The position numbers and the translations under genes are program-made. From Neptunicoccus cionae (GTDB lineage Bacteria > Pseudomonadota > Alphaproteobacteria > Rhodobacterales > Rhodobacteraceae), in contig NZ_PKOJ01000003.1 of assembly GCF_002860325.1 (NCBI RefSeq), forward strand, positions 124,001-188,000: a DNA stretch of 64,000 bases. The letters run 5' to 3'. The first letter of the stretch is position 1; every line of letters begins with the position of its first letter. The notes beneath the pieces are model-generated. The model had not been told where the DNA came from. It searched no databases and saw nothing but the letters and a program-made list of their open reading frames with translations. Positions 25,206-33,634 of this stretch are shown here, in pieces.

Positions 25206-26819
25206 GTGACGAAAAACACACCTATCTCCGATCTCGCCTCCCGTTTACGCGGGAATACCTATTTCTCCCGCAGTCGGGAGTTGAACCTTCCCCAGACCCG
25301 CACGGACATCCTGTCCGGTCTGACGGTCGCACTGGCCCTTGTTCCCGAAGCGGTGGCCTTTGCCTTTGTCGCCGGAGTCGAGCCGCTGGTCGGCCTTTAC
25401 GCCGCCTTCATCGTCGGGCTGATCACAGCCGCTTTTGGCGGACGCCCCGGAATGATCTCCGGTGCGACGGGTGCGCTGGCAGTTGTTATGGTCTCTCTCG
25501 TGGCGCAACACGGGGTGCAGTATCTGTTTGCAACCGTGGTCCTGATGGGGATCATCCAGATTGCCGCCGGCATCTTCCGGCTGGGCAAGTTTATCCGCAT
25601 GGTTCCCCATCCGGTGATGCTCGGCTTTGTGAACGGTCTGGCAATCGTGATCTTTCTGGCGCAGATGGAACAGTTCCGCGTGCCGGATGGGGTCGGTGGC
25701 CATACGTGGATGTCCGGTTCCACCCTGTGGATCACACTGGCGCTGGTGGCGGCAACCATGGCCATTATTTGGGCCACGCCGCGGCTGACCAAAGCCTTCC
25801 CTGCCCCGCTGGCCGCCATCGGCATCGTGGCTGTGGTTGTGATCCTGTTTGACATTCCCGTCCCCCGCGTTGGTGACATGGCTTCTGTCGAAGGCGGCCT
25901 GCCCGCTTTTGCCATTCCCGCCGTTCCCTTCACGCTCGAAACGCTCTGGATCATCCTGCCCTATTCGATCATTCTGGCCGCCATCGGCCTGATCGAGAGC
26001 CTTTTGACCCTGAACCTTGTGGGCGAGATCACCAACCAGCGTGGCGGTGCATCGCGCGAGTGTCTGGCACAGGGCGCGGCCAATACCGTGACCGGCTTTT
26101 TCGGTGGTATGGGGGGCTGTGCGATGATCGGCCAGTCCATGATCAACGTGAATTCCGGCGGGCGCGGACGGCTTTCGGGCATCTCTGCTGCGCTGTTCCT
26201 GCTGGCCTTTATCCTTGTCGGTTCGTCCATCATTGAAATGATCCCGCTGGCGGCCCTTGTGGGTGTGATGTTCATGGTGGTGATCGGCACATTTGCATGG
26301 CAATCCCTGCGCATTCTGGCCCGCGTGCCCCGCGCAGACGCCTTTGTGATCCTGCTGGTGACAGCCGTTACCGTGGCCGAAGACCTTGCCATCGCCGTTG
26401 TGGTGGGCGTGATCGTTTCCGCACTGGTTTATGCATGGAATGCAGCGTCAATGATTTCCGCAACCCACCACGAAAGCAAATCCGAACCGGGTGCGCGTGT
26501 CTATGACATCAAAGGGCCGCTGTTCTTCGGCTCTGCCACACGGTTTCAGGAATTGTTCAAACCTGCGGAAGACCCTGACATTGTGATCCTTGATTTCGCA
26601 GGCTCCCGCGTGGTGGACCAGTCCGCCCTGCAAGCGATTGAGGCCGTGGCCGAGAAATACGACGCTGCCGGAAAACGCCTGATGCTGCGCCACCTGAGCC
26701 GCGACTGCCACCAGTTGCTGACCAAAGCAGGCCAGTTGATGGTGGATACGGACGACGACCCGGATTACCGCCTGAGCGTCGATTACGACGTGCAACTGGG
26801 CCGCATCGGCAGCCACTAA
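25206..26819 (+). CDS. SulP family inorganic anion transporter with STAS domain
   Basis: This 537-residue protein has about ten to twelve hydrophobic segments followed by a cytoplasmic STAS domain from about residue 430 ([20 protein letters not shown] and [20 protein letters not shown]). The N-terminal [20 protein letters not shown] is the SulP signature. Family members carry sulfate, bicarbonate, chloride or organic anions. The start is a GTG at 25206 with AGGAAA 9 bases before. It is divergent from the enolase-superfamily gene and followed by a strong terminator. Substrate is not predictable; bicarbonate or sulfate uptake are the usual roles in marine bacteria. Confidence 0.9.
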   Translation: MTKNTPISDLASRLRGNTYFSRSRELNLPQTRTDILSGLTVALALVPEAVAFAFVAGVEPLVGLYAAFIVGLITAAFGGRPGMISGATGALAVVMVSLVAQHGVQYLFATVVLMGIIQIAAGIFRLGKFIRMVPHPVMLGFVNGLAIVIFLAQMEQFRVPDGVGGHTWMSGSTLWITLALVAATMAIIWATPRLTKAFPAPLAAIGIVAVVVILFDIPVPRVGDMASVEGGLPAFAIPAVPFTLETLWIILPYSIILAAIGLIESLLTLNLVGEITNQRGGASRECLAQGAANTVTGFFGGMGGCAMIGQSMINVNSGGRGRLSGISAALFLLAFILVGSSIIEMIPLAALVGVMFMVVIGTFAWQSLRILARVPRADAFVILLVTAVTVAEDLAIAVVVGVIVSALVYAWNAASMISATHHESKSEPGARVYDIKGPLFFGSATRFQELFKPAEDPDIVILDFAGSRVVDQSALQAIEAVAEKYDAAGKRLMLRHLSRDCHQLLTKAGQLMVDTDDDPDYRLSVDYDVQLGRIGSH

Positions 26820-26841
26820 GGCGAATCGGACCAACCAATCT

Positions 26842-26875
26842 AAAAGGCGCGGAGGATCACCCTCCGCGCCTTTTT
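26842..26875 (+). terminator. Rho-independent terminator after the SulP gene
   Basis: GGCGCGGAGG (26846-26855) pairs with CCTCCGCGCC (26861-26870) around a 5-base loop, preceded by AAAA and followed by TTTTT. It is a textbook intrinsic terminator. Confidence 0.92.
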
Positions 26876-26934
26876 CATGTGCTGTACCTGCCCCCCCGAA
26901 CTGCGCTAGGCTTGGCGCGAGAGGAGCATTCCGA

Positions 26935-27351
26935 ATGATCGCCTATGTCACAGTCGGTGCCGATGATATGGCCGCCGCCAAAGAGTTCTACCAAGCCTTC
27001 CTGCCCGCCCTTGGCTACACCCTGACGGAAGGCCCAGAAGGTTTAAGCTATGCGCTGCCCGTTCCAACGGGCCAGACGCCGGTTCTGCCGGATTTCTACG
27101 TCAAACCCACGTTTGACGGGCGACCCGCCTCCGCCGGAAACGGCACCATGATCGCATTTGAGGCTAAGGCCAATGCAGACGTCCGAACGCTCCATGCTGC
27201 CGCGCTAAAGGCAGGTGGAACAGACGAAGGCCAACCCGGCTATCGCGCCGCCTACAGCCCGAATTTTTACGTCTGCTACCTAAGAGACCCCCAAGGCAAC
27301 AAGCTCGCGCTGTTTTCGAGCAAGGGGGATGGGGTTGAAAGACACGAATAA
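26935..27351 (+). CDS. VOC-superfamily (glyoxalase/dioxygenase-like) protein
   Basis: This 138-residue protein has two beta-alpha-beta modules of the vicinal oxygen chelate fold. It opens IAYVTVGADDMAAAKEFYQAF, the usual start of glyoxalase/bleomycin-resistance-like proteins, and ends with YVCYLRDPQGNKLALFS, where the second module places a metal-ligand glutamate; here the position appears to be occupied by KLALF, so metal binding is doubtful. AGAGGAG lies 8 bases before the ATG. It stands alone after a terminator. The function is unknown. Confidence 0.85.
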   Translation: MIAYVTVGADDMAAAKEFYQAFLPALGYTLTEGPEGLSYALPVPTGQTPVLPDFYVKPTFDGRPASAGNGTMIAFEAKANADVRTLHAAALKAGGTDEGQPGYRAAYSPNFYVCYLRDPQGNKLALFSSKGDGVERHE

Positions 27352-27652
27352 CGAGATGGGTTGCTACTGTATTTCTCTCTAAAACTGGCAAAAGGCCTCA
27401 GCGGTCTTGCCAGATTTTTGCCGATCGGAATTCCAGACCTTTACACTATTAGGTTTGAAAACGGTACTTTTACAGAGCTTCCGCGATCATCTACCCTGAG
27501 TAGCATTTCACATTGCACTCAATTTTCTTTTAACTTAAGCAATTGTCATCAATGTATTTTCCAACGACCAACTAGAGGACTTAAACTCAAGACTACCAAA
27601 TCCCTTCAGTTCTTTATCCGCAGTTTCATTCCAACCAACACCCGAGAAATTC
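27352..27652. other. AT-rich gap before an RTX gene
   Basis: This 301-base stretch is clearly lower in GC than its surroundings. A forward frame crosses it but has no ribosome site, no recognisable protein signature and overlaps the RTX gene out of frame, so I regard it as non-coding. It probably holds the RTX promoter; no clear -35/-10 pair or hairpin stood out. Confidence 0.5.
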
Positions 27653-28672
27653 ATGACAACTTTCACTATTCGCGAAGGCGAAACTTCCGCATTCACCTAT
27701 TCCTATAATGGCTACAACCCGCTTATCGAAGTGAATTTTGTAGCTGGAACCGCGACATCAGCAGACGGATACGGTGGCTCGCTCACAAGCTCTTCATCTT
27801 CAAGCATCAATGGTTACGTTTACGCGTCTAACACTTATTCTTTTGGCGCATACTCTGACAACATCGACGAGCTGGACGAGCAGTTTACGATTGAGATTTA
27901 TTACAATGGCTATCTCAACGACACCGTTACAGTGATAGTCAAAGACGATCTTGCTTGGCATGGGACATCAGAGAACGACATCTGGTCAGGTGACACAGGA
28001 AACGACATATATTTCGGATACGGCGGTGCAGATGTAATCCGCGGACTGAACGGAAATGACAGTCTGAATGGCGGCACGGGGGACGACCGTCTTGTCGGAG
28101 GGAAAGGTTCGGACCAGCTTGACGGGGAAAGCGGCAACGACACCCTTGACGGCGGAAAAGGCACAGACGAATTGTCCGCCGGAGCGGGTAATGACATCCT
28201 GTTCGGAGGAGGTGGCGCTGACAGATTGTATGGCGGCGACGGTGAGGATAACCTCTCGGGCGACGGCGGCAAGGACGACATCTTCGGCGGGTCAGGCGAT
28301 GATTCCCTGTCGGGCGGCAATGGCCACGATGCGCTTTACGGGGGGAGCGGCAACGATCTGATCGACGGCGGAAAAGGTCGCGACCTGATCAACGGCGGGG
28401 CCGGCAACGACATCCTGACTGGCGGTTCCTCTGCTGACCAGTTCGTGTTTTCCAGCGAATTCGGGCACGACAGAATCACCGATTTTTCAGTCAAAGGTCG
28501 CGAAAAAATTGATCTGGCAGAGAGTGCAGACATTCGAAGTTTTAAAGATCTGACGAAGAATTATGCCACTGACACGGAAGAGGGTGTACTCATAGAAATC
28601 AACCCTGACTCCTCGCTACTCATTGAAAGCATAGAACTTTCAGATCTTTCATGGCGCGAGTTTACTTTTTAA
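27653..28672 (+). CDS. RTX calcium-binding protein with N-terminal Calx-beta-like domain
   Basis: This acidic protein of 339 residues has no Sec signal peptide, as expected for type I secretion. Residues 1-100 resemble a Calx-beta domain (TFTIREGETSAFTYSYN...TIEIYYNGY...VTVIVKDD). From about 105 to 262 there are many nonapeptide repeats of the GGxGxDxLx type, such as GGTGDDRLVGGKGSDQL, which fold into a calcium beta-roll. The C-terminal 75 residues (DQFVFSSEFGHDRITDFSV onward) are the typical RTX end and likely carry the secretion signal. No type I exporter genes are nearby. AT-rich flanks hint at acquisition. Confidence 0.88.
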   Translation: MTTFTIREGETSAFTYSYNGYNPLIEVNFVAGTATSADGYGGSLTSSSSSSINGYVYASNTYSFGAYSDNIDELDEQFTIEIYYNGYLNDTVTVIVKDDLAWHGTSENDIWSGDTGNDIYFGYGGADVIRGLNGNDSLNGGTGDDRLVGGKGSDQLDGESGNDTLDGGKGTDELSAGAGNDILFGGGGADRLYGGDGEDNLSGDGGKDDIFGGSGDDSLSGGNGHDALYGGSGNDLIDGGKGRDLINGGAGNDILTGGSSADQFVFSSEFGHDRITDFSVKGREKIDLAESADIRSFKDLTKNYATDTEEGVLIEINPDSSLLIESIELSDLSWREFTF

Positions 28673-28681
28673 AAATATTAT

Positions 28682-28708
28682 CGCGCCCTGTATTTCAGGC
28701 AGGGCGCG
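28682..28708. terminator. Bidirectional terminator between the RTX and alcohol dehydrogenase genes
   Basis: CGCGCCCTG (28682-28690) pairs exactly with CAGGGCGCG (28700-28708). On the reverse strand it is followed by ATAATATTTTT, so it best serves the alcohol dehydrogenase operon, and it lies 10 bases after the RTX stop. Confidence 0.75.
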
Positions 28709-28734
28709 AGAAATAAACGGACGGCTGCCCCCTC

Positions 28735-29814
28735 CTAAAACACAATTACATTGCGCCGTGATTTACCCGTTTTCGTATCTGCAATCGCCTCGTTGATCCG
28801 GTCGAGCGGGTAGCGGTTGGTGATCAACTCGTCGAGCTTCAGACTGCCCTGCCGGTAAAGTTCAATCAGCCACGGGATATCCCGTTTCAGTACGGTGCCG
28901 CCCATCAAAGACCCTGTGATCGACTGGCTGAGCGCCGAGAGCACGACGGGTTCATAGCTCGCCATTGCGCCGGAGGGCGGCATTCCGACCATAACCATCT
29001 GCCCCCGTGCCGCCAGATAGCGGGGCGCGGTTTCAAAGACCTTGATGGCGCCCACAGTGATAAAGACATAATCCGCCCCGCGCCCGCCGGTCAGATTGCG
29101 CACCCGTTTGACCAGCCCGTCAGCCCCTGCATTCAGCGCATGGGTCGCGCCGAACTCCAGCGCTCCGTCCAGTTTCTCGTCTTCCAGATCCAGCGCGATG
29201 ATGGTGCTCGCCCCCGCAATCCGCGCGCCCTGAATGGTGTTCAGCCCGACACCCCCCGCACCGATCACCACCACAGATGCGCCCGGGCGCACGCCAGCCG
29301 TGTTCACCACGGCGCCAAGGCCGGTGATCACACCGCAGGACAACAGGCTGGCCACATCCATCGGGATGTCGTCGGGCAGCGGGGCGATCTGGCTTTGATC
29401 CACAACCACCTCTTCCGCGAAAGCGCCTGTCACCAGACCGTGTTCTGCCACATCGCCGTTTTCCAGCCGGATCGGGGATTGCGCCACGCGGTCGGTTCCG
29501 GTTTCGCAATTCACCGGATGGCCGTCCGCGCAGGTGGGACAGGTGCCGCAGGATTTGATCAACGTCACAAGCACGGAATCCCCGATGCTGTAACCAGCCA
29601 CTCCTGTGCCGATTGCCGAAATGCGCCCCGCAGCCTCATGTCCGTAAACAGCGGGCAGATGCCCGCCCCAAGCACCGTCGATATAGGAGATATCCGAATG
29701 GCAGATGGCGCAGGCTTCGAGTTTAACCTGTACCTGCCCCGCTTCGGGCGGCAGCAGGGTGATCTCTTCGATGGTCAGATCCTTGCCAAATTCACGACAG
29801 ACGGCAGCTTTCAT
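28735..29814 (-). CDS. Zinc-dependent alcohol dehydrogenase (medium-chain)
   Basis: This 359-residue MDR-family oxidoreductase has catalytic zinc ligands in CAICHSDIS and GHEAAGRI, and a structural zinc site in CGTCPTCADGHPVNC, the classic four-cysteine lobe. The NAD-binding Rossmann motif is VVVIGAGGVGLNTIQGA around residue 180, and the following DLEDEK acid favours NAD. The ATG at 29814 was chosen as it gives the family start MKAAVCREFG. It lies 17 bases after a guanidinobutyrase-like gene on the same strand, so it probably belongs to that operon; its substrate may be an alcohol or aldehyde from guanidino-compound breakdown, which is inference. Confidence 0.88.
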   Translation of the reverse strand: MKAAVCREFGKDLTIEEITLLPPEAGQVQVKLEACAICHSDISYIDGAWGGHLPAVYGHEAAGRISAIGTGVAGYSIGDSVLVTLIKSCGTCPTCADGHPVNCETGTDRVAQSPIRLENGDVAEHGLVTGAFAEEVVVDQSQIAPLPDDIPMDVASLLSCGVITGLGAVVNTAGVRPGASVVVIGAGGVGLNTIQGARIAGASTIIALDLEDEKLDGALEFGATHALNAGADGLVKRVRNLTGGRGADYVFITVGAIKVFETAPRYLAARGQMVMVGMPPSGAMASYEPVVLSALSQSITGSLMGGTVLKRDIPWLIELYRQGSLKLDELITNRYPLDRINEAIADTKTGKSRRNVIVF

Positions 29815-29831
29815 GGAAGTAATCCTTTGTG

Positions 29832-30776
29832 TCAGCTTGAGGGGGATACACCGGGCAGGATGCACAGCATTTCATAGATCAGGTTGGCCGCCACCAGCGC
29901 GGTGTTCCCGCTCGGGTCATAGGGGGGCGAGACCTCTACCAGATCGGTGCCCACGATGTTCAGCCCCTTCAACCCGCGGATCAGCTCCACAGCCTGTGGC
30001 GGGGTCAAACCGCAGATTTCCGGCGTGCCGGTTCCCGGTGCATAGGCCGGATCAAGGCTGTCGATGTCATAGGTGATATAACAAGGCGTATCGCCAATCT
30101 TTTCGCGGATGCGTTTCGCCAGAGGTGTCAGGGATTTGTGCCAGATTTCTTCAGCCTGAACCACCGTGAACCCCCAACGCCGCGCCTCGTCAAAATCGTC
30201 AGCGGCATAGCCGGTTCCGCGTAGCCCGATCTGAAAGACCTTATCATCCTGTAACAGCCCTTCTTCATGGGCGCGGCGGAACGGGGTGCCGTGGGCGATT
30301 TCCTCGCCAAACATATGTTCGTTAATATCCGCATGGGCATCCACATGCACCAGCGCCACCGGCCCGTGTTTTTTGGCAATCGCCCGCAGCACCGGCAGGC
30401 TGAGCGTGTGATCTCCGCCAAGGGTCATCGGGATCACATCATGCTGCAACACATCATCGTAATAGGCGGTGATCCGGCGGACAGTGTCCTTCAGATCAAA
30501 AGTATTGATCGCCACGTCGCCCAGATCGGCGCATTGCAGATGTTCAAACGGGGCGGCTTTGGTCCACATATTGTAGGGGCGCAGCATGTTGCTTTCGGCG
30601 CGGATTTGCTTGGGACCGAACCGCGTGCCCGACCGCCAGCTTGTGCCGATATCCATCGGGATACCGATAAAACCCACATCCAGCCCCTTCGCCGTTTCCG
30701 CCGCAGGCAGGCGCATGAAGGTGCCGGGTCCGGCGAAGCGGGGCATTTCGTTCCCGCCCATAGGTTGGTTGTACAT
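29832..30776 (-). CDS. Ureohydrolase, guanidinobutyrase/guanidinopropionase-like
   Basis: This 314-residue arginase-superfamily enzyme hydrolyses a guanidino group to urea. The binuclear manganese ligands are visible in LGGDHTLSLPVL, VHVDAHADINEHMFGE and YDIDSLDPAYAPGTG. The stretches GFIGIPMDIGTSWRSGTRFG and VEVSPPYDPSGNTALVAANL closely follow the Pseudomonas GbuA/GpuA enzymes that act on 4-guanidinobutyrate or 3-guanidinopropionate, more than SpeB. It starts one base after the stop of the speB-like gene, so the two are coupled. Substrate assignment between the two guanidino acids cannot be made by eye. Confidence 0.85.
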   Translation of the reverse strand: MYNQPMGGNEMPRFAGPGTFMRLPAAETAKGLDVGFIGIPMDIGTSWRSGTRFGPKQIRAESNMLRPYNMWTKAAPFEHLQCADLGDVAINTFDLKDTVRRITAYYDDVLQHDVIPMTLGGDHTLSLPVLRAIAKKHGPVALVHVDAHADINEHMFGEEIAHGTPFRRAHEEGLLQDDKVFQIGLRGTGYAADDFDEARRWGFTVVQAEEIWHKSLTPLAKRIREKIGDTPCYITYDIDSLDPAYAPGTGTPEICGLTPPQAVELIRGLKGLNIVGTDLVEVSPPYDPSGNTALVAANLIYEMLCILPGVSPSS

Positions 30777-30777
30777 G

Positions 30778-31746
30778 TCAGGCTCCGAATTTCCGGCGAT
30801 GAGCCCACAGGCACATCAGTTCCACAGCTACATGGGCACCCGCAATGGCCGTAGCGCCACTTACGTCATATTGTGGCGAGACTTCGACAACATCCATGCC
30901 GATCACGTTGATCCCTGCCAGTCCGCGCAGGATCGCTGCGGCCTGTGCGCTCGACAACCCGCCCCAGACAGGCGTGCCGGTTCCCGGTGCAAAAGCAGGA
31001 TCAAGGGCGTCGATGTCAAAGGTCACATAGGTTTTGTGATCGCCCAGAACCTCTTTGATCCGCGCCACGGTCGCTTCGGGACCGATGCGGTGCACCTCGG
31101 GCGCGTCAATGATATTGACGCCAAGCGTGTCCTCATTTGTGGTGCGAATGCCCACCTGTACCGAGCGTTCGGGAATAACCAGCCCCTCTTTCACCGCCTT
31201 GTAGAACATGGTGCCGTGGTCGATCCGTTCCGGATCGTCATCGACCCAAGTGTCGCTATGGGCATCAAATTGCAGCAGGGAAACCGGCCCGTGTTTTTCC
31301 ACATGGGCCTTCAGAATCGGATAGGTCACATAGTGATCGCCACCCAAGGACAGGCAGGCGGTATCGGTCGCCAGAATACCGGCGATATGGGCCTGCAACG
31401 CCTTGGGAAATTCCCACGTTTTCGCATGATCAAAAGCTACATCGCCATAATCTGCCACGTTGAATTCCACCAAGGGATCCACATCCCAGCCATAGGGCGC
31501 ATCGGGGGATTGCAGGGTAGACGCCTCGCGGATGGCGCGGGGGCCAAGGCGCGTGCCGGGACGGTTCGTGACAGCACAATCAAACGGAATGCCCGTCACC
31601 GCCAGATCAACCCCTGTCAGATCCTTGCTGTAGGTCCGGCGCAAGAAGGAGGTCACGCCGGCATAGGTTGCTTCAAACCCGTGCCCCTTGTAACCCTGCC
31701 GTGTAATACCTTCGTCGATGACTTTTGCTGCGTCTTCCAGTGCCAT
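30778..31746 (-). CDS. speB: Agmatinase
   Basis: This 322-residue ureohydrolase should convert agmatine to putrescine and urea. Manganese ligands lie in LSLGGDHYVTYPIL, LLQFDAHSDTWVDDDP and FDIDALDPAFAPGTGTPV. DHGTMFYKAVKEGL and SVQVGIRT match E. coli SpeB closely, and this distinguishes it from the following guanidinobutyrase-like paralogue. The ATG at 31746 is preceded by a purine-rich stretch; the longer frame to 31794 starts at a non-ATG codon. It leads the operon speB - guanidinobutyrase-like - alcohol dehydrogenase, with a SARP-type regulator gene 109 bases upstream on the same strand. Confidence 0.88.
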   Translation of the reverse strand: MALEDAAKVIDEGITRQGYKGHGFEATYAGVTSFLRRTYSKDLTGVDLAVTGIPFDCAVTNRPGTRLGPRAIREASTLQSPDAPYGWDVDPLVEFNVADYGDVAFDHAKTWEFPKALQAHIAGILATDTACLSLGGDHYVTYPILKAHVEKHGPVSLLQFDAHSDTWVDDDPERIDHGTMFYKAVKEGLVIPERSVQVGIRTTNEDTLGVNIIDAPEVHRIGPEATVARIKEVLGDHKTYVTFDIDALDPAFAPGTGTPVWGGLSSAQAAAILRGLAGINVIGMDVVEVSPQYDVSGATAIAGAHVAVELMCLWAHRRKFGA

Positions 31747-31829
31747 GATCTGCCTTTCAGTTGTTCGCCCACAGCTTTTGCATAAGGGCCACAAAAGACA
31801 AGTCTGCTTTGCACCACAGCAGCAAAATC

Positions 31830-31843
31830 TCCGTCATCGGAGC
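31830..31843 (-). terminator. Weak hairpin after the SARP-type gene
   Basis: CTCCG (31830-31834) and CGGAG (31839-31843) flank TCAT. On the reverse strand the hairpin is followed by ATTTT and lies 12 bases after the regulator stop, so it may partly terminate transcription before speB. The stem is short. Confidence 0.4.
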
Positions 31844-31855
31844 AAAGCACTGTGT

Positions 31856-33442
31856 CTAGTCGTCTGTCGGGAAATCCAGCAGGTTGGCATGGCGCAGGGT
31901 GCGCACAGGATAGGCCTCGTCGGATTTAAACCTTTCGAGCGAAAAATCAGGCTCCAGCCGTTTCAACTGCTCCGCCACGATATGCATTTTTTCCCGCTCT
32001 CCCGTGTGGGCGAACAAGGCCAGCAAGTGCCGTAGCGGAGGGCGGAAGTTCGGTGCGGCCTTGCGTGCGGATTCCCCAAAGAGGATCGCCTCGTCATAGC
32101 GCCCCGAGGCAATACAACTGATGCAATGGAACGTGTCCCACCAGTGGTGAAAACTGGACCGACCAGCCACCGAGGTGGCCTTTTTGGTCAGCGCATAGGC
32201 GGCCTCGCTGTCCCCGTCCCACATATTCGCACTGGCAAGGGACACCATGGAAAACGCACCCGACAGGTTCGGGTCGAGCCGCTGCTGCGCCACTGCATTG
32301 GCAGCACCAAGATCTGCGAACATCAGAACCTGCACCTGACTGACCAGCGCCTGCACCAGCGGGTTTTCCCCGTCCAGTTCCATCGCCTTGCGGTTCAATT
32401 CTTCGATCTGGTCCAGATCCGCCTGCGCATCGCTGCTGAGAAGCTCGGTCAGGCGGATGGTTTTCAGCAGGCTCTGCCACGCCAGAAACAACCCGTTGCG
32501 GTCAATATCAAAGGCATTTTCCAAAAGCCGGTCCGCAATATCGAGCCGCCCGGATTCAAAACTTTCCATTTCCCGCACGGCCCGCCGCGCCATGGCGGCA
32601 GAGGCCAGTTCGGGACGCTCTGAAGGGAAGGCCTTGCCCATCGCATCCAGTGTTTTTTCGGCAGCCTCAATCGTAATATCAGCCAGCAAATCCTCACTTG
32701 CTGCTTGCAATGCGCCACTGTTCACCAGCGCCTTTTGGGTGTGCAGCACCCGTCCGGTTCCCGGGTGGATCAGCCGGATGAAGGCAAGACTCTTGCCGTC
32801 TTCCTCGGCCACATGCGCACTGATTTCGATTTCTGCCTCATCCTGATCGGATTCTGCCATACGGACGTTCACCTGCCGCCACGCACGCACTTGTTCGGCA
32901 ATATTCTGGCCGATCTGATCCGCCAGAACTTCGCTTAGGATGCTTTTGGAGCCTTCCGGACCCTCACTTCTACGGGTGCGCAGGATCAGCCCGTGTTGCC
33001 GCGCAGCAAGCGCAACCTTGCGACGCTCGAAGGCATCGCGCACTTCGCCAAGCCATTCTTCAAAGGCGGGGTCGCGGACGCTAAGCCCTTCAAGCAGCTC
33101 TCTTGTGTCATCTTTGCGAATTTCAGCGCTGTCCCAGTCCACCACGACTGTACCCACATCCAGACTTGCCGTTGTACGGTCCACCACAAAACAGGATTTA
33201 TACGCCCCGAGCGCCTTGCGGATCTGGGTCAACTCCTGCCGCAGGCTTTGCCCGGCCTGTTCTGGATCGCGTCCGCTCCACAGCTTTTCTTCCAGAAACC
33301 GCCGAGGGCGCGCCTTTCCATCGGTCAGAGCAAGAATCGCCAGCAAGGCGCAGGATTTCGCCCCTTTGGGTGTCAGGTTTTCGCCGTTCGGCCCTGTAAT
33401 TTGCAGAGGCCCTATAGTTTGAATCGATAAAGGATTGGTCAC
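31856..33442 (-). CDS. SARP-type transcriptional regulator with tetratricopeptide-like C-terminus
   Basis: This 528-residue cytosolic protein has an N-terminal OmpR/SARP-like winged-helix domain (residues 1-100): LTPKGAKSCALLAILAL and RPRRFLEEKLWSGRDPEQAGQSLRQELTQIRKAL, the usual signature of bacterial activator proteins that regulate by a C-terminal helical domain. The remainder is largely alpha-helical with repeat-like segments (about 270-510) compatible with TPR units. Homologues in Alphaproteobacteria often sit beside the genes they control. Here candidates are the agmatinase operon downstream or the divergent collagen-haloperoxidase gene. Confidence 0.8.
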   Translation of the reverse strand: MTNPLSIQTIGPLQITGPNGENLTPKGAKSCALLAILALTDGKARPRRFLEEKLWSGRDPEQAGQSLRQELTQIRKALGAYKSCFVVDRTTASLDVGTVVVDWDSAEIRKDDTRELLEGLSVRDPAFEEWLGEVRDAFERRKVALAARQHGLILRTRRSEGPEGSKSILSEVLADQIGQNIAEQVRAWRQVNVRMAESDQDEAEIEISAHVAEEDGKSLAFIRLIHPGTGRVLHTQKALVNSGALQAASEDLLADITIEAAEKTLDAMGKAFPSERPELASAAMARRAVREMESFESGRLDIADRLLENAFDIDRNGLFLAWQSLLKTIRLTELLSSDAQADLDQIEELNRKAMELDGENPLVQALVSQVQVLMFADLGAANAVAQQRLDPNLSGAFSMVSLASANMWDGDSEAAYALTKKATSVAGRSSFHHWWDTFHCISCIASGRYDEAILFGESARKAAPNFRPPLRHLLALFAHTGEREKMHIVAEQLKRLEPDFSLERFKSDEAYPVRTLRHANLLDFPTDD

Positions 33443-33577
33443 AACGTCAAAATTCGCCTTTAAGTACTCTCGGACTTGCCCCCATCACAGAGCCTGCATC
33501 CAATGGTGGTATCTTAGCAGGTGTTTTGCGAGAATGTGAATTAATCGTGAATATACCCAGCGGCTTGCAGGGATGAT

Positions 33578-33606
33578 TTGACATAAACTCTGTCAATTCA
33601 TTGAAT
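33578..33606 (+). promoter_or_regulatory. Promoter with overlapping palindrome for the collagen-haloperoxidase gene
   Basis: A consensus -35 box TTGACA (33578-33583) is 17 bases from TTGAAT (33601-33606), which matches 4 of 6 positions of TATAAT. The -35 box is one arm of an inverted repeat, TTGACA-N7-TGTCAA (33578-33596), so a regulator could block or activate it. Transcription would start near 33613, upstream of the ribosome site for the ATG at 33635. Confidence 0.6.
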
Positions 33607-33634
33607 GAAGCAATTGTTTAAAGGAGTTTGGTTT

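Noticed and set aside
27361-27708. Forward open frame of 115 codons before and into the RTX gene
   Set aside because: No ribosome site, no recognisable domain, and it overlaps the convincing RTX frame out of register.
27900-28520. A tandem DNA repeat or CRISPR-like array in the RTX gene
   Set aside because: The periodicity comes from nonapeptide coding repeats in an open frame with diverged codons, without constant repeats and unique spacers.
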